From assembly GCA_002709385.1 (NCBI GenBank), contig PAQS01000024.1, forward strand, positions 1 to 64,000: a DNA stretch of 64,000 bases, given 5' to 3'. The translations under genes were made by a program, and so were the position numbers. Below, one piece after another: positions 46,456 to 54,546 of the stretch; positions within the stretch are counted from its first letter, which is position 1, and each line of letters starts with the position of its first letter. The notes beneath the pieces are model-generated. The model ran no database searches. It saw only the letters and a list, made by a program, of their open reading frames with translations, and was not told where the DNA came from. The stretch is from Waddliaceae bacterium (GTDB lineage Bacteria; Chlamydiota; Chlamydiia; Chlamydiales; GCA-2709385).

Positions 46456-46865
46456 AAACCTTAGGGTTCATTCTCAATGAGAGTCACTGTGATGAGCAAA
46501 GTATCCCGATACCTTTGAAACTTTTAGAGTTTTTGGAAAAAGGACGTTGGGATGCTTTTTCTGAGCACATGCTTGATTTGCGTGAGAAGGGGCTTGATTT
46601 AGTGATTGTCAATCAAGATATTAGTTTCTCGGCGCAGCCTTTAGCGCCGGGAATTCACTTAGAAGTTCGTACATCTATCGATCGCTTCGGAAACCGCACT
46701 CTCGTGCTCTTACAAGAAATATGGGACCCTCAAAAAAATCAAAGATACTGCTCCGCCAAAGTAACAAACTGCCTAGCTGAAAAAGAAAGTGGAAAAGCGG
46801 TGTTTCTAACAGAAGAACTTAGAGACTTGTTTGATAGTTGTTCTTTATTTTTATGCCCTAAGTAG
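46449..46865 (+). CDS. hotdog-fold thioesterase-like protein
   Basis: A 138-residue protein starting at GTG inside the SDR gene. The core LLEFLEKGRWDAF, LVIVNQDISFSAQPLAPG and LEVRTSIDRFGNRTLVLLQE follows the 4HBT/FadM thioesterase layout (hotdog helix, then strands). The usual catalytic aspartate segment near the N-terminus (DxxGHVNN) is replaced by NESHCDEQS, so catalysis may differ or be lost. No signal peptide. Confidence 0.6.
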   Translation: MVKTLGFILNESHCDEQSIPIPLKLLEFLEKGRWDAFSEHMLDLREKGLDLVIVNQDISFSAQPLAPGIHLEVRTSIDRFGNRTLVLLQEIWDPQKNQRYCSAKVTNCLAEKESGKAVFLTEELRDLFDSCSLFLCPK

Positions 46866-46950
46866 AGGGGGTAGCTTTATAGAATCTTAATATTTAATCA
46901 TAAGAGACAGATCTAGAGTAGAATACGATAGAAAGTGTTTAAAAAATATA

Positions 46951-46979
46951 TTGCACAGAAACACAGATTTCTGTATTAT
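46951..46979 (+). promoter_or_regulatory. toxin-antitoxin promoter with overlapping operator-like repeat
   Basis: TTGCAC (46951-46956), 17 bases, TATTAT (46974-46979) form a good promoter. Between the hexamers ACAGAAA (46955-46961) and TTTCTGT (46968-46974) are a perfect inverted repeat, well placed for autorepression by a ribbon-helix-helix antitoxin. Confidence 0.65.
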
Positions 46980-47012
46980 GTAGAGTAAGCTACTGTTCGC
47001 AGGAGAGTTTTG

Positions 47013-47261
47013 ATGGGTTCTCAAGAAAAATTGAAAAGATTGACTTTAGATATGCAATCAGAAGAGCATACAAATCTTAAGATAGCTTGCTCTAGAATGG
47101 GAGTAAGTATGAAAGAGTTTATCCTTAAATCTGTATTTGAAAAATTAGAAGAAATTGAAGAAGCTCAACTTGAAAATCAAGCTAGAGAGACTTTAGAGGC
47201 TATTGAATCAGGTAAAGAAAAGACTATTTCATGGGAAGAAATGAAAAAACGAATGAAGTAG
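47013..47261 (+). CDS. antitoxin, ribbon-helix-helix type
   Basis: An 82-residue protein. The N-terminal half (KRLTLDMQSEEHTNLKIACSRMGVSMKEFI) has the short strand and two helices of ribbon-helix-helix DNA-binding antitoxins. The acidic C-terminus ends with SGKEKTISWEEMKKRM, the usual toxin-wrapping tail. AGGAGAG lies before ATG 47013. It should neutralise the adjacent toxin and repress its own promoter at the repeat described above. Confidence 0.85.
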   Translation: MGSQEKLKRLTLDMQSEEHTNLKIACSRMGVSMKEFILKSVFEKLEEIEEAQLENQARETLEAIESGKEKTISWEEMKKRMK

Positions 47262-47528
47262 ATGTCTTATCAAATTAAGATCGTAGAACGCCTCCAAAAA
47301 AAATTACAAAAAATCCCTTCTAATTATAGAGAACGAATTCTATTCGCTATAGATTGTTTGGAACATGATCCTAGACCTGACGGATGTAAAAAGTTAAAAG
47401 GAAGTCGCCAACCTATTCTCTACAGAATAAGAGTTGGAGATTATCGTATTGTTTATGAAATAAGAGATTCTGTTCTTTTGATTTTGATTCTTGAACTCGG
47501 TCACCGAAAAGATATGTACCGTCAGTAA
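47262..47528 (+). CDS. RelE/ParE-family toxin
   Basis: An 88-residue basic protein that begins on the base after the antitoxin stop. The pattern LYRIRVGDYRIVYEI followed by ILELGHRKDMYR is that of RelE/YoeB-like toxins, with the arginines and C-terminal Tyr/Arg that contact mRNA in RelE; a ParE-like gyrase target cannot be ruled out. All residues appear intact. Confidence 0.88.
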   Translation: MSYQIKIVERLQKKLQKIPSNYRERILFAIDCLEHDPRPDGCKKLKGSRQPILYRIRVGDYRIVYEIRDSVLLILILELGHRKDMYRQ

Positions 47529-47577
47529 TAAATTTATAAGCTTCTCGCCGTATTTAAACCGCAAAACACAATAAGAA

Positions 47578-47715
47578 CTAAATATTCAAATAACGAAAAC
47601 CTTCTCCAGAGTGAGAAGAAGCAAAGTAGATCGCGAGGCAAACTAAAAAATACCAAAATGATGTAAGCAGTCCTGCTGGAACAGGGGCTAAAAAACGAGA
47701 AATAAAAGAATACAT
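47578..47715 (-). CDS. DltX-like single-span microprotein of the MBOAT operon
   Basis: A 45-codon frame that starts four bases after the MBOAT stop on the same strand. The product has a short N-terminal cytosolic part, one hydrophobic segment (about 14-33, with Trp-Tyr-Phe at its centre) and a short tail ending Gly-Glu-Gly-Phe-Arg-Tyr-Leu-Asn-Ile. In Gram-positive Dlt pathways the comparably sized DltX ends in a G-x-G-x-F-x-Y-x-x-(aromatic/aliphatic) tail whose tyrosine has been proposed to carry the acyl group between DltB and DltD. Size, topology, position and tail all fit. The ribosome site is weak, consistent with coupling to dltB-like translation. Confidence 0.7.
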   Translation of the reverse strand: MYSFISRFLAPVPAGLLTSFWYFLVCLAIYFASSHSGEGFRYLNI

Positions 47716-47719
47716 ATTT

Positions 47720-48835
47720 TTACCAAAATAAAATCGTACGATACACATTCAACGAATCCCATACAGAAGCTTCTTTCGTCCAAGCAAAACTCAATACAAT
47801 AAACTGTAGGGTGATAAAAACGGATAAGGCATGTGTCCATGTATTTGCTTCAAGAGACTGTAAAAATGCAGGTTTGTATTTTTGCCATTGATGCCAAGAT
47901 GCAATGCCAAGGCCTTGATAGACTCCCCAGGCTATATAACGCATGGATAATTCATGCCATAGACCAAGAGTGAGCATAGATAAAATAATCGCCAGTATAG
48001 GTTTTCTAGAGTGAGCTATGATGGGTTTGTTGATGTAGTCTCTGCACCAAGAAGAAAGAGAAATATGCCAACGCGTCCAAAAGTCTTTAATATTATGGGC
48101 TAAAAAAGGCCAATTGAAGTTTTCCATTACGTGAAATCCGAGTAGGTAGGAAAACCCAATAGCAATATCTGAATAAGCAGAGAATTTTAAATAAAGATCT
48201 GCTCCATAAAAAAGGCAGTCGAGATAAGCGCTTAAGGCAGGAGAGTAATTTTGAGCTGCTACAAAAGCTGCAACTTTAGTACCGAAAAAATAATCAGCTA
48301 AAATGATGATTTTTGCGTAACCGTACAGGATGCGTTCGAGTCCTTTTGAAAACAAAACTCCATCAGGCCGCCTGCGTTGTAAATCTCTTTGAAAGGCATC
48401 AAAGCGGTGAATGGGACCAACAAGCATAGTGGGAAGAAAAAACTGATAGCATAAGTAGTCACTAAAGGAGTGGGGAGAAAATGACTGCTTGTAGCTTTCT
48501 ATTAAATAATGCATGCAGCGCAAGCTGTAATAGGAAAGACCGAGGGGAACAAGCATTTCATATTGTACATTGACTCCAATCTTAGAAACGATGAGGAGGC
48601 ATGCAATAGAGATTAAGGCTAATAAACACTCTTTTCCTTTGAGCTGTCTTTTTGCTAAATGATAGGTACTTCCACTGAGTAAACTTAGTAAAATAAAAGA
48701 GAGAGGTGAGTAGTAAAGAAGAAAACTAGCTCCATGAATAAAGATTGCTTGTGTTTGATACTTGCGGGGAGGAAGCCAGGCAAAAAGTATACCTGATAGA
48801 AAGTATGTGAGAAGACTAAGAGAAACGAGGTTCAT
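47720..48835 (-). CDS. MBOAT O-acyltransferase (DltB/AlgI-like)
   Basis: A 371-residue polytopic protein, shorter than typical DltB (about 400). Signature segments are FLPTMLVGPIHRFDAFQ, FWTRWHISLSSWCRDYI and GLWHELSMRYIAWGVYQG with catalytic H294. MBOAT proteins pass an acyl group across the inner membrane to an outside acceptor. It overlaps the SGNH gene upstream by 20 bases and is followed by the microprotein. Without the adenylation-carrier gene next door it would be read as alginate or peptidoglycan acetylation; the context argues for Dlt-type chemistry. Confidence 0.93.
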   Translation of the reverse strand: MNLVSLSLLTYFLSGILFAWLPPRKYQTQAIFIHGASFLLYYSPLSFILLSLLSGSTYHLAKRQLKGKECLLALISIACLLIVSKIGVNVQYEMLVPLGLSYYSLRCMHYLIESYKQSFSPHSFSDYLCYQFFLPTMLVGPIHRFDAFQRDLQRRRPDGVLFSKGLERILYGYAKIIILADYFFGTKVAAFVAAQNYSPALSAYLDCLFYGADLYLKFSAYSDIAIGFSYLLGFHVMENFNWPFLAHNIKDFWTRWHISLSSWCRDYINKPIIAHSRKPILAIILSMLTLGLWHELSMRYIAWGVYQGLGIASWHQWQKYKPAFLQSLEANTWTHALSVFITLQFIVLSFAWTKEASVWDSLNVYRTILFW

Positions 48836-49724
48836 GTGTACCCTCCAAGTCTTTACTTATCTGTTGGCTCAACCATGTACAAAAACGTTTGCGAGGTTCT
48901 GGACCATAATGTGCCCAGTCAAATAGCTCATCTAGATTTGGTGTTTCAGGATAGCTCCATAAGTCTAAAGCGTACTCTTTTTGTAGTTCTGTAAGCATAG
49001 AGCGAAATTTCTGATTTTCAGTATATAAATGCTCGTTGAGTTCTTTACTGCGAGGAATATCTAAGATAACGATGCGAATGTTTTTAGATTGCGCTTCTTT
49101 TAGAAAATATTGAAGGTTTTCAGGGATTGTTTCCATCATGCGAAACTGATCTGCAATAAAACAATGTTCTTGTAGACGTTGTTGACTGTGATTTTTAGCT
49201 TGTCTATCTCGTGTTTGCTCTCCATCGTAGCGTTTTTTTGCAGCGTCTTTGCACGATAATCCATGCAAAATGAGTTGCTTCAAGTAGTAACGGTGGCTCA
49301 TGAGAGCGTGGTGCGGAATACTATCCGAAGACTGAGGAAGTTCATAAAAAAGAGAGCGCGCTTCAAATAAAATGATTTGCGCTCCAGACTGAAGAAAGTC
49401 TTCCAACAAACTTTCTGTATACTCAAAAGATGAAGCACTACGAGTAAGACGGAGAAAGTAGATATCTTCCCCGACTTCTTCTTTGATTTTTTCTTCCATC
49501 TCATGGTCGTACACAGTCGCGCAACGTAATAGAGAGCTACCTATGGCTAAAACTTTGGGTTTGTCGTTTTTTTGCGAAAATGCTTCTAGACGTTCTCGAC
49601 TCAACTCTTCAAAACTCGATTCCCACAAAGGAACGAAAAACCACGCACTTGGAATCATTATCGCAGCAAATGCACTGAGGCTCAAAACCCAAACCCAAAT
49701 GGGAGCAGTCTGAGTTTTAGACAT
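48816..49724 (-). CDS. membrane-anchored SGNH acyltransferase (DltD-like)
   Basis: A 302-residue protein with one N-terminal helix (about 8-30) and a periplasmic SGNH-like domain. Block I is AIGSSLL (Ser63/64, the GSS motif seen in DltD), and block V is DWAHYG with D269 and H272. DltD-type proteins hand the acyl group to the final polymer. It overlaps its neighbours by 8 and 20 bases, so stoichiometry is coupled. Overall similarity to DltD is low outside these motifs. Confidence 0.82.
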   Translation of the reverse strand: MSKTQTAPIWVWVLSLSAFAAIMIPSAWFFVPLWESSFEELSRERLEAFSQKNDKPKVLAIGSSLLRCATVYDHEMEEKIKEEVGEDIYFLRLTRSASSFEYTESLLEDFLQSGAQIILFEARSLFYELPQSSDSIPHHALMSHRYYLKQLILHGLSCKDAAKKRYDGEQTRDRQAKNHSQQRLQEHCFIADQFRMMETIPENLQYFLKEAQSKNIRIVILDIPRSKELNEHLYTENQKFRSMLTELQKEYALDLWSYPETPNLDELFDWAHYGPEPRKRFCTWLSQQISKDLEGTHEPRFS

Positions 49725-51537
49725 AACTCATGGAACCTAAGTGATGTTTTACAAGCTCTTCTGCATCATGTAACGACTCAATGCGCATAATTTCTTTGCC
49801 TTCTAATCGAATAGAAAACGCGCTTTCTAGCGAGGTAGCAAAATCTAAGTGAGCCATAGAATCCCATCCCGGAATACTATTGGGTCCCATATCCATACGG
49901 AGATTTTGTTTTGAACATACAAAACTATTGCTTGCGATCTGTAAAATCTGCTCAGAGATATTTTGGCTTGGAAGAGCACGACTTTCAGCTTTTTCTGCGA
50001 TAGTTTGCAACTGAGTGACTTGAATCTTTCCTGAGTGTCCTCTAGGAATTTTAGGAACAAGGTAAATCCGTTTAGGAACTTTAAAACGAGGGAGGTGCTT
50101 ACGGCAGTATTCAATCATATTCGCTTCGTTATATTCCATACCCTCACGAATAGATACATAACCCACAGGAACTTGCCCCCATACTTCATCCTTCAAGCCC
50201 CAAACTGCAGCCTCTTCCACCTCTTTTTGTGTGGAAAGAACTTCTACAATTTCTTCAGGATAAATATTTCTACCACCAGAAATGAGCACATTTTTTTTGC
50301 GTCCAATAAAGTAGTAGTAACCTTCTTCATCTAAACGAGCAAGGTCACCTGTACGAAACCAATCATCGCAATAAGCAGCATCTGTTGCCTCTGGATTTTC
50401 GAAGTAAGATTTTGAAATATGGCGTCCTCGCAAAGCGAGTTCACCGATACCGTCTTCTATATCTAATAAACAAGCTTCGCAATCAATGGCTTTACCAATA
50501 GAACCTATTTTCCGCGTTTCTGTATCTGGACCAGAAAATAAACCACCAACAACAGTTTCTGTGAGTCCATACACATTTACAATGGGACAAGAAAACAGCT
50601 TCTCAAAGCGCTCCCACAAATTAGAATCTAAATTGTCAGCAGAAGATACCACAAATTTGAATTCATCTGTTTGGAAGGCTTCTAGGTAATCACTTCCTAG
50701 TCGCTCACTCAAAGCAAGTAAAGAAGGTACTGTGATCCAATGAGTAATTCGCTCGCGATAAATGCTATCTAGTAATTCACCGATTCTTTGAACAGAAAAG
50801 GTAAAAGGACGGCAGATACTTGCTTGATTAAAAAAAGCAGTGAGAAGTCCATGAACAAGCCCATCTGTATGATAAATAGGTAAAACGTTTAGCAGACAGG
50901 TATTTTTGTCATAAGCTAGATGCTTTTTCAGAGTTTGTAAGTGGTAAAGTACAGCATCTTGACTAAGAGGCACGCCTTTAGGATCTGCAAGAGTTCCTGA
51001 TGTAAAAAGCATATGAGCAAAGGCATCTGATTGGGGAGCTGTGGAAGGAAGACTACTTGTATATTGCTCAATACAACTAGGGTATTGATCTTCTTTTACT
51101 TCAAGCTCTGCTTTTTTACGTAGGAGCTTGGAGAAAAGAGAACGTTTCTTTTTTCCTGGCTTGAGTAAGGAAATGCAAGAAGTACAATCTTTAATATTTT
51201 TCCATTCTTTCAAGCTTTCTTCATCTGCAAGTAACAAAGAAGCTTTAGTACGAGATTGTAAGGATTTTACCCGGTCTTCATGTGCTTCGGGGTCTACAAG
51301 AACAGTACAATATCCGTTGATAGCCAGTGCTAAATAAATAGGAGCGAGTAGAGAGGCATATTGAGTCGATACAAGAACTTTGCATCCTTTGCTTAGTTTT
51401 TTTTCTTTTAGGTAAGTATTGAGTTTTTCAACTTGGTCAAATAGTTGACTGTAAGAAAGCTCCTCGTTGCCAATAAGGAAGGCTTTCCCAGGTGATACCT
51501 GACTTTTCACTTCGTGATATAAATCGAGAAAATTCAT
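49717..51537 (-). CDS. adenylation domain fused to acyl/peptidyl carrier protein (DltA-DltC-like)
   Basis: A 606-residue protein. Residues 1-510 are an ANL adenylating enzyme with A3 FTSGTLADPKG, A5 VYGLTET, A7 RTGDLA, A8 GRKKNVLISGGRNIYP and the A10 lysine in RGHSGKIQ. Residues about 530-606 are a carrier domain; S560 in GWDSMAH is the phosphopantetheine site. It would activate a carboxylic or amino acid and load it on its own carrier for the MBOAT protein. In Gram-positive Dlt systems these are two separate proteins. The start overlaps the previous stop as ATGA. Confidence 0.92.
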   Translation of the reverse strand: MNFLDLYHEVKSQVSPGKAFLIGNEELSYSQLFDQVEKLNTYLKEKKLSKGCKVLVSTQYASLLAPIYLALAINGYCTVLVDPEAHEDRVKSLQSRTKASLLLADEESLKEWKNIKDCTSCISLLKPGKKKRSLFSKLLRKKAELEVKEDQYPSCIEQYTSSLPSTAPQSDAFAHMLFTSGTLADPKGVPLSQDAVLYHLQTLKKHLAYDKNTCLLNVLPIYHTDGLVHGLLTAFFNQASICRPFTFSVQRIGELLDSIYRERITHWITVPSLLALSERLGSDYLEAFQTDEFKFVVSSADNLDSNLWERFEKLFSCPIVNVYGLTETVVGGLFSGPDTETRKIGSIGKAIDCEACLLDIEDGIGELALRGRHISKSYFENPEATDAAYCDDWFRTGDLARLDEEGYYYFIGRKKNVLISGGRNIYPEEIVEVLSTQKEVEEAAVWGLKDEVWGQVPVGYVSIREGMEYNEANMIEYCRKHLPRFKVPKRIYLVPKIPRGHSGKIQVTQLQTIAEKAESRALPSQNISEQILQIASNSFVCSKQNLRMDMGPNSIPGWDSMAHLDFATSLESAFSIRLEGKEIMRIESLHDAEELVKHHLGSMSYV

Positions 51538-54386
51538 GCTTGAAGCTCCTTCATCAGATGTTCTTTTTGAACTTTTCCATTTGCTCCTCTAGGTAAAGAG
51601 GATTGTAAGTAAATATGCTGAGGGACTCTTTGAGGTCCGAGATGTTCACTTACAAGACTTTTTAATTCTGAGATCAATTGTGTAGGATCGTGCTCTTCTA
51701 CATTTGTTACAAAAGCAAGGGTTTCATGTCTTCCTGCTCCTTTATCCTGAAAATAGACAACAGCTTCACTGATATTCTGGTGAGATTCAAGAATGGATTC
51801 AAGTTCACTAGGGTAGAGGCAGTTGCCTTGAGGGTCTTTCACCATTTCCTTCTTTCTTCCAAGTAGGCTAACCGAACCATCTTCATGAATTTTTGCTAGA
51901 TCTCCGGTATAATACCATGAGCCTTTCAACACTTTTTGGGTTTCCTCTACTTTATTCAGGTATCCCAGCATGTGACGTTCACTTAAGATTCTCAGCTCAC
52001 CCACTTTTCCACTTTCAAGAGGAGAGTCATTTTCATCTACTACTTGGATCAAACAAGAAATAGCATGTCCAATACTATGGACATGGTCATTGCGATCTTG
52101 TGGTGTTTTTCCAATACAAAAGCCACAGGTCTCTGTAAGGCCATAATAATCGTAAATAGGACAAGAAAAGAATTTTTCAAACTCTTCCTTGAGTTGTTGG
52201 GAGAGTGGGCTTGCGGTAGAGAGAATGAAACGTAGTGAGCGAAGGGCGTTTTTAGCCATTCGTTCTCTCTGCTCGAAAAATTGCCGAATCAACAAAGGAA
52301 CCGTACTTAGGGCCGAGCATTGGTACTCTTGGATACACTGAGAGATTGCAAAAGGACTTTTTCTTGTTGAAAGAGAAGGAACAATTGCAGAGCAGCCACT
52401 ATGTAAAGGGAGGAGGCAAGAATTACGCAATCCACTCATTGTAGAAAATTCACCGAGCGCAAGGATTCGGTCTTTTTCATTAAAATCGTAAGCGTGAGAG
52501 AAAAGAAAAGAGCTTCGATATAAAGACCGATGGCTAAGACAAACTCCTTTTGCTTGCGCTGTTGTCCCAGATGTAAATAAAATAACCGCTAAATCGTTTG
52601 CATCGCACTGTACGTCTTCAAATGACTCACTATCTACTTCTATAAACGAACTAAATTCTGTTCCCCATGAAGAGCCTTCATCATGGTCAAAAACAACTAG
52701 ATCATCGTGTTTTGAAAAATAGTTAAGGTGCTCATGGTCGACAAAAATCAGTTTTGGCTTGACTTGAGATCGAATTTCTTCGATGCGTTTAGGTCCCCAA
52801 GAAGGATCTGCTGCTACAAAAACAAGCCCAGAAATCATAGAAGCCCAGAATAAAAGAAAGGCTTCTTCGTTAACGGAAGATAAGAGTAAAACTCGATCTC
52901 CTTTACTTAAACCATGATCTCGCATGGCGATTGCTAAAGAATAAACGAGTGTAGAGCATTCTTCGAAACTTAAAGATTCGTCTTCTGTTTCAGATAAAAG
53001 AAGAGGAAGTTCTGAAAAACGTCTTTGAGCTTCTTTCCAAAGTTTTGAGCAAGTTTCCTCAAAAGGAAGCAGTCGATAGATTTGATCAGAGTAAAAATTC
53101 TGAAGGCGTGCCATGGCAGAGCTAACAGGAGCTATCGTGAGCAACTGCATATGAAGAAGAGGTTTGAGTAAAGATTCTAGCTCTTCTATTTGAATACAAA
53201 GCTTTTCACAGAGCTCTTTTCCTGTATATAAACGCTTCACCCAGAAGATAAGCTCAAGTTCTCTTGGAGATAGTTTGTAAGAGAGAGAGTCAAGCATTCT
53301 TTGATGGAAAACAGGGTGGCGCATAGCCATTCTTGGGCCTGTTCCTCCGAGATTTTCTGTCGAAATCGCTAATGTCCCATTAAGGAAATTTACATCGTAT
53401 AATGGATTGAGAATGAAAAAACTTCGTTCGATAAGTTCTGTTTGTACAGGATCGTACACGAAATTTCTGTTTTCCCAAGAATTTGGCAATAAGGCAATTA
53501 AAGCATTGTAATCTTCTGTTTCAGACTGATCTTTAAGAGGAGCAATCTTGCTATCTTTAAATAGTTGAGGTTCTGATAGAACAAAAGCTTTTCGCGTATC
53601 ATCTTTTAAGCGTTTTGTAAAGTGTTGATGATAGGTTTTTCCGTGTAGTTGAATTTCACCTCTATCGAAATAGGGGTCAGGTTCATTATTTGTAAGGTGA
53701 ACATGAGGAAAGAAAATAGGAGCATCTTTTTTTGCAATACGCAAGCATTCTTTTGTGAAACGATCTTGCTTGTAACGATGCAGCGACTCAAGACCATGAA
53801 TAGCTGAAATAGAATGATTTTTTATGGGGAGGGTATGGTTACAGTGGTGGAAAATGATTTGTAGATTGGGGGAGCGAAGATCTGCATTTAACCAAAAGTG
53901 GAAACCTCGATAGGCCAGTAGGTCCGTATTTCCTTCCCAGATCGAAAGAATCGTTTGTTCGGGAAAATAACCTGCTAGAAACTCTCCAGACCAAGCAGTG
54001 CGACACCAGGTATCTAAGATGATATCACCAGGATTTAAAGATTGCTTCAAAGCATCTAAGAAAGGATAGAAAGATTGAGTAGACTCATTAAAGGGTTGAA
54101 AAGCGGCGTAACTGTCGAATAAGGGGCGTCGATGCTTTTTATAGATGAAGTTTTCGTATTCTTCATACGGTTTGCATAATTTAGACTCCCAACCCATCAG
54201 TTGTTCTCTTGTAGAGGGAGAGTCACAAAGGCGAGTTTCTGTAAATAAAGGGAAACCTCTTATTATGGGAGTCTCAGTACAACAGCTTTCACATAGAATA
54301 GAGCCACAAGATTTATTGATCTCGTTATGTTTGAAATCGCCATAACAGTTTGGACAAGATAAGGCTGAGAAAATCGTGTCGAGCAT
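51534..54386 (-). CDS. zinc-ribbon / methyltransferase-like / adenylation fusion protein
   Basis: A 950-residue protein at the head of the operon. Residues 1-50 hold a Trm112-like zinc ribbon (CPNC and CESC pairs); about 110-260 resemble a class I methyltransferase with a degenerate SAM loop (LDTWCRTAWSG) but a well-kept LPIKNHSISAIHGLESLH region. About 400-450 are helical, and about 470-950 form a complete ANL adenylation domain (FTSGTTAQAKG, YYGLTETCG, YYTGDLA, GRKKEMVK, A10 lysine in RGANGKVQ). It has no carrier domain, so it may supply a second substrate or use the carrier of its neighbour. Confidence 0.85.
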   Translation of the reverse strand: MLDTIFSALSCPNCYGDFKHNEINKSCGSILCESCCTETPIIRGFPLFTETRLCDSPSTREQLMGWESKLCKPYEEYENFIYKKHRRPLFDSYAAFQPFNESTQSFYPFLDALKQSLNPGDIILDTWCRTAWSGEFLAGYFPEQTILSIWEGNTDLLAYRGFHFWLNADLRSPNLQIIFHHCNHTLPIKNHSISAIHGLESLHRYKQDRFTKECLRIAKKDAPIFFPHVHLTNNEPDPYFDRGEIQLHGKTYHQHFTKRLKDDTRKAFVLSEPQLFKDSKIAPLKDQSETEDYNALIALLPNSWENRNFVYDPVQTELIERSFFILNPLYDVNFLNGTLAISTENLGGTGPRMAMRHPVFHQRMLDSLSYKLSPRELELIFWVKRLYTGKELCEKLCIQIEELESLLKPLLHMQLLTIAPVSSAMARLQNFYSDQIYRLLPFEETCSKLWKEAQRRFSELPLLLSETEDESLSFEECSTLVYSLAIAMRDHGLSKGDRVLLLSSVNEEAFLLFWASMISGLVFVAADPSWGPKRIEEIRSQVKPKLIFVDHEHLNYFSKHDDLVVFDHDEGSSWGTEFSSFIEVDSESFEDVQCDANDLAVILFTSGTTAQAKGVCLSHRSLYRSSFLFSHAYDFNEKDRILALGEFSTMSGLRNSCLLPLHSGCSAIVPSLSTRKSPFAISQCIQEYQCSALSTVPLLIRQFFEQRERMAKNALRSLRFILSTASPLSQQLKEEFEKFFSCPIYDYYGLTETCGFCIGKTPQDRNDHVHSIGHAISCLIQVVDENDSPLESGKVGELRILSERHMLGYLNKVEETQKVLKGSWYYTGDLAKIHEDGSVSLLGRKKEMVKDPQGNCLYPSELESILESHQNISEAVVYFQDKGAGRHETLAFVTNVEEHDPTQLISELKSLVSEHLGPQRVPQHIYLQSSLPRGANGKVQKEHLMKELQA

Positions 54387-54417
54387 ATAACCGTAAAAAG
54401 TGAAGAAATAATTCGCA

Positions 54418-54447
54418 AGAATAGAGATAAATTGCTTTTGTTTGCAA
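54418..54447 (-). promoter_or_regulatory. candidate promoter for the Dlt-like operon
   Basis: On the minus strand TTGCAA (54447-54442), 18 bases, TATTCT (54423-54418) would start RNA near 54411, about 25 bases before the 54386 start codon. The match is moderate. No good promoter or ribosome site is apparent for the divergent LtaS-like gene in the same 160-base gap. Confidence 0.35.
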
Positions 54448-54546
54448 GCTTAGGAAAAGGGGGTAGTTCTGAGAATTTCCTTTAAGTTTTTTTCTCTACT
54501 GAGCTTTAATACCGTATATCTCTGTAATCAACTCTTCATATATAAA

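Noticed and set aside
47720-48835. Alginate O-acetyltransferase AlgI or PatA
   Set aside because: The adjacent adenylation-carrier fusion and DltX-like tail point to carrier-borne acyl groups, not acetyl-CoA chemistry.
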